Of a DNA stretch of 9,381 nucleotides, positions 1 through 6,280 are shown one piece after another (position 1 is the stretch's first letter; the number at the start of each line of letters is the position of its first letter). This stretch comes from Verrucomicrobiales bacterium. GTDB taxonomy: Bacteria > Verrucomicrobiota > Verrucomicrobiia > Verrucomicrobiales > Akkermansiaceae. Made by a program: the position numbers and the translations under genes. The stretch spans positions 1-9,381 of the forward strand of contig DPWT01000001.1 of assembly GCA_003527555.1 (NCBI GenBank). Reading direction: 5' to 3'. Below the pieces are notes generated by a model that worked only from the letters and a program-made list of their open reading frames with translations, was not told the DNA's origin and ran no database searches.

Positions 1-1
1 A

Positions 2-145
2 GGACATATCGTCTATGAAGTGAACTCTAACCAGTTTCTACCCGAGTTTATACTCACCGGATATGAATTAACCAACAAAGATCCTGGCTGGCTTTTCTCT
101 CCTAGCGATCATTTCAACCCCGATAGCATCACCCTGCGACCCTAG
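2..145 (+). CDS. C-terminal fragment of an unrecognised protein
   Basis: The frame beginning at base 2 is open to a TAG at 143-145, giving the last 47 residues of a protein whose start lies outside the window. The tail is rich in aromatic and polar residues, contains segments such as FILTGYEL and PGWLFSPSDHF, and ends in TLRP. It has no Cys and no obvious transmembrane stretch. I do not recognise a family from this fragment and assign no function. It is judged real because the frame is open from the window edge, is on the same strand as polX, and stops only 6 bases before the polX ATG, which is typical operon spacing. A chance open frame of this length cannot be excluded. Confidence 0.6.
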   Translation, partial: GHIVYEVNSNQFLPEFILTGYELTNKDPGWLFSPSDHFNPDSITLRP

Positions 146-151
146 TTAATT

Positions 152-1888
152 ATGGCAGTAACACGTGACAATCTAGCAGCAGTGCTCGACGAAATCGCTC
201 TTTTATTAGAAATCAAAGGAGAAAATCCATTTAAGACCCGCGCATACAGGAATGGCGCAGAAACGATACGGAATTTCCAAGGTGAAATCGTCGCGATGGC
301 CGCAGCCAACAACCTCCATGGAATCAAAGGCATCGGCAAAGCTCTACAAGAAAAACTACACGAGCTCGCCAGCACTGGGAAATTAAAGTTCCATGAAAAT
401 CTCCGTGCCGAGTTTCCTGAGGGACTATTTGAGCTCTTTGGCATCCAAGGGCTCGGCCCAAAAAAAGTGCGCCTGTTATATGATGAACTGGGTATTGACT
501 CGATTGATGCGCTAAAAAAATCCTGCAAAGATGGAAGGCTTTCATCACTTCCAGGATTCGGCAAAAAATCAATCGATAAACTCATAGAATCTATCGCACT
601 GAAGGAACAATTTGCCGATCTCTTTCTTCTAGGAGATGTTGCACCCATCGCCGAGACCATACTGGATATACTGCGCAAACATCCTGATACCTTGCGTGCA
701 GATATCGCTGGCTCCTACCGCCGTAGTAAAGAGATATTGCACGACCTCGACTTTCTCGTTGCCACTCCCGCTCCTGCAAAAATCACCAAGTTTTTTACTG
801 AAATCCCCGAGGTTCACTCGGTAATCTCACAAGGTAGCACCAAGGCATCAATCCGTCTCGAGAACGGACTTCAATGCGATCTTCGTGCTGTCTCTAATGC
901 GCAATTCCCATTCGCACTTCAATATTTTTCAGGCAGCAAGGAACACAACGTGGCACTACGATCTCGTTCGCTCAAACTTGGCTGGTCGCTCAACGAATAC
1001 GGCTTTACTCCAAAGGATAAAACAACTCCTCCTGCCCCCCAAATCAATGACGAAGGAGAGATCTACCGCGCATTGAAACTAGAGCGTATTCCTCCCGAAC
1101 TACGGGAAAATAGCGGTGAAATTGAGGCTGCTGACAAAGGCTCGCTACCGCGTCTTGTCGAGCTGGAAAACTTGCGTGGCACATTTCACAACCACACGAC
1201 AGAATCAGATGGAAGTAATACACTAGAGGAAATGGCAGAGGCTGCACGAGATCTTGGGCTTCAATATTTAGGTATAGCTGACCATTCAAAATCACAATTC
1301 CAAGCGCGAGGATTATACCCAGACCGATTGATCAAGCAGGTTAATGCTATTAAAAGTCTTAATAATCAGTGGCCCGATTTTCAAATTTTTGCCGGCACAG
1401 AGGTTGACATACTCAAGGACGGATCACTCGATTTTGAAGATGATGTTTTGGCAGAACTCGACTACTGTGTGGCATCGATTCATGGTTCATTTCAGCTCGA
1501 TGAAAAAGAGCAAACAGCTCGTATTATTCGTGCTATGGAAAATCCGCACGTCACCATGATTGGCCATTTGACAGGAAGAATTCTTCTCAAAAGAAAAGGC
1601 TACCAACTAAACATTAACAAGATCATCGACTGTGCCGCGGCAACGGGAACAATCATCGAGCTGAATTGTAATCCCCGCCGACTCGATATGGACTGGCGCC
1701 ACTGGCACCACGCACGTGACATGGGGGTCCTGACCTCCATCAACCCAGACGCTCATGCCACCGAGCATCTCCAGTTCCTAGCGTTCGGTGTGCGCCTTGC
1801 ACGCAAAGGCTGGCTGCGCACTGAGGATGTATTGAACACCCGTAGTCTGGAAGATGTGAGGAAGTTTCTGACTACTCACAAAAAATAA
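152..1888 (+). CDS. polX: DNA polymerase/3'-5' exonuclease PolX (family X polymerase with PHP domain)
   Basis: A 578-residue protein, matching the roughly 570 residues usual for bacterial PolX. Known members fill short gaps in base-excision repair and carry a Mn-dependent 3'-5' exonuclease/phosphoesterase in the PHP domain. N-terminal helix-hairpin-helix segments are visible at about 55-72 (GIKGIGKAL), 95-112 (GIQGLGPKK) and 131-148 (LPGFGKKS). The polymerase palm has GSYRR at 187-191, the DLD pair D198/D200 and the third carboxylate D243 in CDLRAV, followed by YFSGSKEHN at 258-266, so all three catalytic Asp are present. The C-terminal PHP domain starts near 342 and keeps HNH (H346, H348), D377-H378, E417, H444, H472 and D533/H535, so both activities should be intact. 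The start is ATG 152; there is no Shine-Dalgarno in the preceding TTAATT. It probably shares a transcript with the gene upstream and possibly with glnD. Confidence 0.96.
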   Translation: MAVTRDNLAAVLDEIALLLEIKGENPFKTRAYRNGAETIRNFQGEIVAMAAANNLHGIKGIGKALQEKLHELASTGKLKFHENLRAEFPEGLFELFGIQGLGPKKVRLLYDELGIDSIDALKKSCKDGRLSSLPGFGKKSIDKLIESIALKEQFADLFLLGDVAPIAETILDILRKHPDTLRADIAGSYRRSKEILHDLDFLVATPAPAKITKFFTEIPEVHSVISQGSTKASIRLENGLQCDLRAVSNAQFPFALQYFSGSKEHNVALRSRSLKLGWSLNEYGFTPKDKTTPPAPQINDEGEIYRALKLERIPPELRENSGEIEAADKGSLPRLVELENLRGTFHNHTTESDGSNTLEEMAEAARDLGLQYLGIADHSKSQFQARGLYPDRLIKQVNAIKSLNNQWPDFQIFAGTEVDILKDGSLDFEDDVLAELDYCVASIHGSFQLDEKEQTARIIRAMENPHVTMIGHLTGRILLKRKGYQLNINKIIDCAAATGTIIELNCNPRRLDMDWRHWHHARDMGVLTSINPDAHATEHLQFLAFGVRLARKGWLRTEDVLNTRSLEDVRKFLTTHKK

Positions 1889-1899
1889 ATGTGTTTTCC

Positions 1900-1913
1900 A
1901 TACCAAATGGTAT
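1900..1913. repeat. 6-bp perfect inverted repeat in the polX-glnD gap
   Basis: ATACCA-AA-TGGTAT is a perfect inverted repeat with a 2-base spacer, lying 12 bases after the polX stop and 28 bases before the glnD GTG. Its right arm overlaps the TGGTATAAG extended -10-like element. It could be a small operator for a dimeric regulator, or a weak hairpin with an AAAT-type loop. No T-run follows, so it does not look like an intrinsic terminator. A 6-bp palindrome can occur by chance. Confidence 0.35.
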
Positions 1914-1916
1914 AAG
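1908..1916 (+). promoter_or_regulatory. Possible extended -10 promoter for glnD
   Basis: TGGTATAAG has the TGn extension directly before TATAAG, which matches 5 of 6 positions of the sigma70 TATAAT consensus. Transcription would begin near base 1923, about 18 bases before the GTG at 1941. No good -35 hexamer lies 15-18 bases upstream, as is common for extended -10 promoters. It would give glnD its own expression independent of polX. This is a sequence-match inference only. Confidence 0.35.
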
Positions 1917-1940
1917 AAATGCTCCCTCCTCATAGATCTC

Positions 1941-4700
1941 GTGTCACTCACCAATATCCAAATATCCGCCGAACGCGAACTCAAGACCATTGTCAAAAGC
2001 CACCTCACTCAAACAGAGCGCGCCCAGATAGTGAAACGCTTCATCAAAGCAGAAGAGGCCAGTATTTTCAAAAAACATCAAAGTGGAGCCAGCGGACTCG
2101 AAATCGCTGAGGCCCGATCTAACCTATTAGATGCGGTTCTTGAAGTAATGTTCAAAGCTGCAACTAGCATACATGGCGACGAAATACCCACTGTGACTTT
2201 ATTAGCTCAAGGAGGGTATGGCCGCGGCCACCTAAACCCAGGCTCGGACCTCGATCTTCTGTTTCTTCTGCCTCGCGCGGCTCACAAAATCGCGAAAGAA
2301 GTCTCATCAACTATCGAAAATATCCTTTATATTCTTTGGGACGCAGGCTTCAAGGTTGGGCACGCAAGCCGATCAATTGCTGAGTGCGTGACTGAAGCAC
2401 GCAATGACCAGCAGAATAAAACCGCCCTGATGGATGCTCGTTTCGTTGCTGGCGATCGTGATCTATTCTCAACCTTCACCAAACGCTTCGATAAAGAGTG
2501 CGTCAATAAAGGCCAAGAAGCGTTTCTTGAACTACGCCGGCAGGACCTTCGTAGTCGTCACGGCAAGTATTCACATACCGTCTTCCTGCAAGAACCACAC
2601 GTAAAGGAAAGCTGCGGTGGCCTGCGTGATTACCAGAACGTTTTATGGGTGGCACGCGTCAAACTCGGGTTTAAATCTATTGAAGATCTTGTCACTGCAA
2701 AAATCATCACTAAGAGCACATGCCACCAACTCACACGCGGATACGATTTCCTTCAGCGCGTCCGTAATGATTTACACTACGATAGCGGTCGATGTAGCGA
2801 CACACTCACACTCAGGCTTCAAGGCGTTGTAGCTACCAACTTCAAGTATCCTCAGAAAACTATTTTGCGCCGCTGCGAGGCATTCATGAGAGATTACTAT
2901 CGCCATACACGCGCAGTCTATACCCACAGCACCTCACTGATGGAATATTTTGAGATCGAGCGACAGAATCATGGCGGCTTATTGGGCATGATTCCTTTTA
3001 CCAAGAAAAAAAGAAAAACTGTTAAATTTGATGGCTTTATCGCAAGGAACGGAAGGCTTTTTTTGGAAAATAAGAATGTAATCGAAGATGATCCAAATCG
3101 TCTAATGAGGCTCTTTCAACACTGCCAGATCCACTCACTAACATTAAGCCCACAAGCACGAAAATACATTCATATCGCGAGCAAAAAAATTGACCGCGCA
3201 TTCCGTTATAATGCATCAAATCGCGAGACCTTCCGCGCCATACTTCAGCGTAAAGGCGAGGTAGGTCGCATCCTCAGGCTAATGCACCGCACCAAGGTGC
3301 TGGATAACTATCTCCCCGAGTTTGGCGCTATGGACTGCCTCGTACAGCATGAATTCTTTCACCGCTATACCGCAGATGAACACACCCTGAGATGTATTGA
3401 TCAGCTCGATAGCCTCTATGATGCTCACGATGATGAGAACCCTGGACGTAAAATATTTCGCAAGCTTCTACGCGACATTCAAGATCCTTACACACTCTAC
3501 CTCTCCTTAATCCTTCACGACAGTGGCCGCGCTGAAAACGTACGTGAACACATTGACGGCTCCACTATGCTGGCGGACAAAGTCTGCCGCAGGCTTCAAA
3601 TTCGTGGGGGCAGACGCAGCATGATCATGTTCTTAGTAGATCATCACCTTACTTTCTGGCGTTATGCCACCAGCAGAAACTTGGAAGACATTTCTGTTAT
3701 AGAGGAGTTTGCCAATATCATGAAAGATAAGCGCAACCTCGATGCACTCTTGCTGTTTACTTGGGCCGACTCAAATGGCACCAACGATGAAGCGTGGTCA
3801 CCCTGGAAAGAAACATTGATGTTACAGCTATACGGATCCACAAGGCTGTGGCTAGATAAAGGGAAAGATCATTTCCAATCGAATCTCACAGAACATAAAG
3901 TAGATTTGTTAGATCGCTGCAAAAAGATCCTTTCACCTGGATATCATGAGCAGATGAGACAACATTTTGATCGTATGCCGGGCACCTATTTTCGTTTTCG
4001 AGAGCCTCGTAATATCTCATTACACATCAAGTCCGTGCAGGCATTCCTCAAACGAGACGCTAAACTTCCAAAAGGTCAATTCGACTGCGACATGATTTGG
4101 ATCGACCGCGATGACCGATCTCACACCGAGCTCCTCGTTGCAGCTTGGAATCGACCATTTTTCCTAGAAAAAGTCTGCTGTGCACTCGCTGCAAATGAGA
4201 TCAACATTATCAGTTCAGATGTCTACACGCGCACAGACGGTATAGTTTGCGACCTCTTCCAAGTCTGCACCATGGATTACAGCCCAGTAACATCGGAGCG
4301 AGACCGCAAGAGAGTTCTTGAGGCTTTCCTGTCCATCAATCAAGACGCCGATCTCCAAAAAGACTACGACCCACAAAAATTCCTCAAGCGTAAAACTAAT
4401 TTACTACGTACGGATAAAACAGGTGAAGGTATCCCCTTCCCTACCATCGTTCAAGTCAGCAACGAACTCAGTTCAACCTGCACCGCAATTGAAATCCAGG
4501 CACTAGATCGTATCGGGCTACTACATGACCTATTCCTCACAATTGATCGCTTGGGCATCGCTACCGTACACGCCCGAATCTGTACGGAAAAAGGCGCGGC
4601 AATGAATACCATTTACGTTACATGGCCAAATGGTAAAAAAGTTTTCGATGAGAAAAAGCAACAAGAAATTGAAAAAACGCTCAGCGAACTAATTGGGTGA
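1941..4700 (+). CDS. glnD: Bifunctional uridylyltransferase/uridylyl-removing enzyme GlnD
   Basis: A 919-residue GlnD, slightly longer than the roughly 890 residues of the enterobacterial enzyme. The family senses glutamine: it adds UMP to PII proteins (GlnB/GlnK) when glutamine is low and removes it when glutamine is high. In order: the nucleotidyltransferase motif GGYGRGHLNPGSDLDLL at 91-107 with D103/D105; the GGLRD motif near 228; an HD hydrolase domain with H470 (HEFFHRYTADEHT), H526-D527, H568-H569 and D610; then two C-terminal glutamine-sensing ACT domains at about 728-800 and 850-919. The HD motif reads HDSGRAE rather than the common HDIAKGR, but the metal-binding His and Asp remain. 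The start is GTG 1941 with no Shine-Dalgarno. No ATG lies in this frame between the polX stop and 1941; the nearby ATG 1919 is in another frame. No PII gene is in the window. Confidence 0.96.
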   Translation: MSLTNIQISAERELKTIVKSHLTQTERAQIVKRFIKAEEASIFKKHQSGASGLEIAEARSNLLDAVLEVMFKAATSIHGDEIPTVTLLAQGGYGRGHLNPGSDLDLLFLLPRAAHKIAKEVSSTIENILYILWDAGFKVGHASRSIAECVTEARNDQQNKTALMDARFVAGDRDLFSTFTKRFDKECVNKGQEAFLELRRQDLRSRHGKYSHTVFLQEPHVKESCGGLRDYQNVLWVARVKLGFKSIEDLVTAKIITKSTCHQLTRGYDFLQRVRNDLHYDSGRCSDTLTLRLQGVVATNFKYPQKTILRRCEAFMRDYYRHTRAVYTHSTSLMEYFEIERQNHGGLLGMIPFTKKKRKTVKFDGFIARNGRLFLENKNVIEDDPNRLMRLFQHCQIHSLTLSPQARKYIHIASKKIDRAFRYNASNRETFRAILQRKGEVGRILRLMHRTKVLDNYLPEFGAMDCLVQHEFFHRYTADEHTLRCIDQLDSLYDAHDDENPGRKIFRKLLRDIQDPYTLYLSLILHDSGRAENVREHIDGSTMLADKVCRRLQIRGGRRSMIMFLVDHHLTFWRYATSRNLEDISVIEEFANIMKDKRNLDALLLFTWADSNGTNDEAWSPWKETLMLQLYGSTRLWLDKGKDHFQSNLTEHKVDLLDRCKKILSPGYHEQMRQHFDRMPGTYFRFREPRNISLHIKSVQAFLKRDAKLPKGQFDCDMIWIDRDDRSHTELLVAAWNRPFFLEKVCCALAANEINIISSDVYTRTDGIVCDLFQVCTMDYSPVTSERDRKRVLEAFLSINQDADLQKDYDPQKFLKRKTNLLRTDKTGEGIPFPTIVQVSNELSSTCTAIEIQALDRIGLLHDLFLTIDRLGIATVHARICTEKGAAMNTIYVTWPNGKKVFDEKKQQEIEKTLSELIG

Positions 4701-4729
4701 GTTTTTGCGTGCAGGCAGATCATACATGA

Positions 4730-5107
4730 TTATTTGATCAATCCGAGCTCGTTGGCTTTTTTAATCGGAATTGCCTTAGCATTACAAACTTGTTGCCATC
4801 CTGGAAAGTTCCACTTATTTGGGAATCCTCGGCACTGTTTAGGTTTCACAGAATTGATACGACAGTTCTGACCATCTAACATAATGCACTCGTGGTTATC
4901 TTTTTCCGTCAAAGAAAGGCCATCACGATTCATGCGAAGCCGTGTAAACTCATCAATGAATGCCTGCGTTTCCATCCCAAGAAACTTAGCTATATTTTCA
5001 ATCTCATAGCTCTCCACACGGACATCACCCGGCCATTTACAACATGCGGTGCAGCGATCGCACTGATACCATACGTCAGACATCTTAGTTACAGGGCTTG
5101 GCATCAT
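4730..5107 (-). CDS. YkgJ/UPF0153-type CxxCxxCC cysteine-cluster protein
   Basis: A small 125-residue soluble protein with eight cysteines. The N-terminal CDRCTACC (C16, C19, C22, C23) is the signature of the YkgJ/UPF0153 family, annotated as a putative zinc- or iron-chelating domain. C74, C82, C92 and C108 complete the pattern; C74 and C82 flank a short IMLDGQN loop and C92 sits in KQCRGFP. The cellular role of the family is not established, so none is assigned. The ATG at 5107 overlaps the TGA of the upstream amidase as ATGA, which suggests translational coupling. A second ATG follows at once, and the ATG at 5083 (MSDVWYQC) is an alternative start only 7 residues before the first Cys. It ends 29 bases from the convergent glnD stop. 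Confidence 0.85.
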   Translation of the reverse strand: MMPSPVTKMSDVWYQCDRCTACCKWPGDVRVESYEIENIAKFLGMETQAFIDEFTRLRMNRDGLSLTEKDNHECIMLDGQNCRINSVKPKQCRGFPNKWNFPGWQQVCNAKAIPIKKANELGLIK

Positions 5108-6153
5108 GGCAAACGGAGACGTTTACCAATACCAATAATGTTATTACGCAGCCCATTCTTGGTTTTAAGAGCAGCAACCGATGTCTTATATTTGCGCGCG
5201 ATTCCGTAGAGTGTATCGCCTCGCTTCACACTGTGGTAGCGAACCATGGGTATTGATGGCTTACTGCGCACCCGTGGCGCTGCTCTGGAAGAGCTGGATG
5301 CCACGATGGGAATCGAACTTGTAGCTCGCGATGATGTTGCAACATAAGAGGCCGCATAGGGCGAGGCTCCTGGGTTTGGTTGAATCTTTGGATGGGAGAT
5401 AGATTTAAAATGCTTATTCACTTTGGCGAGAAACCACTGCCACTTTGCACCAGGGTGCCCATTATCTAGCAAATAATGGGGGCAATTTTTATGCGGCTGC
5501 TTCAACCCCTTACGTGGCCAATGATAGTGAGGTACGATTTTTCGTAAGGGAATATCATGCTGATGCATCAAATAAGCGGCAAGCTTGGCGGTGCGCTCAA
5601 TGGTGGCAGAGCGGCTGTTACCTCTATTTTCACACATCTCAATACCGATCGAGTAATTATTCCCCGGACCATCGAAATCCGCGTGCTCACCTTGTTCATT
5701 GGTCGGAAGATGCTGCACAGCCCGGTCTTGATCAGTGGTAAAGTGCCAAACAAGGTAGCCAATACGATTACCCCCTCTACATTTGGGAGCGCGTAACTTC
5801 CCATTTTTGAGTGCCAATGAATGGCGCAAGGCATCTGCGCTTCTTGAAAAATTCTGTGTGCTATGAATAGTTATATAGCGAGGTTTCATGTAGCGCCTAT
5901 ATTTACGAGCATGCTTACCACGCGGAATAATGTCCTGTTTTATATTCACCTCACGATAGAGCTGTCTGGGCGACTTTGGAGGGGTCGCAGGGACAGGGCG
6001 ATAGCGGCCTCCGTAAGCAGCCGTGGCACCAAAACGAGAACTCTCTGATGATCTGTCGTTCTTAGCAGACGGGGAAGACGAACAGCCAGGCAGCAGAACG
6101 ACACCCAACGACACATGAAACAAACTCATCCATGTAATCATTCCCCATTTCAT
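5104..6153 (-). CDS. Lipoprotein N-acetylmuramoyl-L-alanine amidase (Amidase_2) with C-terminal LysM
   Basis: A predicted peptidoglycan amidase, cleaving the bond between N-acetylmuramic acid and L-Ala. Numbered from the ATG at 6153 (349 residues): a hydrophobic signal segment ends in LLPGC with C24 as the probable lipidated Cys; a Ser/Pro-rich stretch follows; an Amidase_2 domain spans about 90-240; a Ser/Ala-rich linker follows; one LysM peptidoglycan-binding module fills about 305-349 (VKRGDTLYGIARKY). Predicted zinc ligands are H97 (TIHSTQN), H209 (VPHYHW) and C224 (KNCPHYL); E172 lies in IGIEMCEN. A nine-residue stretch, PRKGLKQPH, separates HW from KNCP, where related phage-type and CwlA-like amidases have a short gap. 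The Pro in the lipobox is unusual. An in-frame TTG at 6180 would add 9 residues; the ATG is preferred because MKWG begins a conventional signal peptide. An AGGA sits about 15 bases upstream, a weak Shine-Dalgarno. Confidence 0.9.
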   Translation of the reverse strand: MKWGMITWMSLFHVSLGVVLLPGCSSSPSAKNDRSSESSRFGATAAYGGRYRPVPATPPKSPRQLYREVNIKQDIIPRGKHARKYRRYMKPRYITIHSTQNFSRSADALRHSLALKNGKLRAPKCRGGNRIGYLVWHFTTDQDRAVQHLPTNEQGEHADFDGPGNNYSIGIEMCENRGNSRSATIERTAKLAAYLMHQHDIPLRKIVPHYHWPRKGLKQPHKNCPHYLLDNGHPGAKWQWFLAKVNKHFKSISHPKIQPNPGASPYAASYVATSSRATSSIPIVASSSSRAAPRVRSKPSIPMVRYHSVKRGDTLYGIARKYKTSVAALKTKNGLRNNIIGIGKRLRLP

Positions 6154-6180
6154 AAATAGAATTTGTATCCTAATAAACAA

Positions 6181-6280
6181 GACAACGAAAGGGAGTAATT
6201 AAAAAACTTTTGATTTCTTAACTATTTCTAGAGATACTAGATTGCATACAGTTTATAGCAGTCGTATAGAGTGTTCACAG
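6181..6280. other. Divergent intergenic region between the amidase gene and mfd
   Basis: An AT-rich spacer (about 127 bases if measured from the amidase ATG) that must hold the promoters for both outward-facing genes. On the minus strand, TTTAAT at 6203-6198 is a 5-of-6 match to a -10 hexamer but has no convincing -35. On the plus strand, besides the pair listed separately, TTGCAT (6243-6248) and TATAGA (6265-6270) are 16 bases apart; that would start transcription about 4 bases before the mfd GTG, nearly leaderless. No tRNA-like fold, repeat or small gene is seen here. Confidence 0.6.
6210..6238 (+). promoter_or_regulatory. Candidate sigma70-type promoter for mfd
   Basis: TTGATT (6210-6215) and GATACT (6233-6238) are separated by 17 bases, and each matches its consensus hexamer at 4 of 6 positions. 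Transcription would begin near 6245, leaving a leader of about 36 bases to the GTG at 6281. The matches are modest in an AT-rich region, so this is one of two plausible choices. Confidence 0.3.

Noticed and set aside
142..678. Open minus-strand frame of 178 codons opposite the 5' part of polX
   Set aside because: It lies wholly antisense to a clearly conserved PolX N-terminus, is Ser-rich and low in complexity, and resembles no family; it is a shadow frame.
4701..4732. Inverted repeat ATCAT-AC-ATGAT between the convergent glnD and cysteine-cluster genes, as a terminator
   Set aside because: The stem is only five AT-rich pairs with a 2-base loop and no T-run on either side; too weak to call a terminator.
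4892..5209. Plus-strand open frame of 105 codons across the cysteine-cluster gene and the amidase 3' end
   Set aside because: The minus strand here encodes conserved motifs (CxxCxxCC and LysM), so this frame is an antisense shadow.
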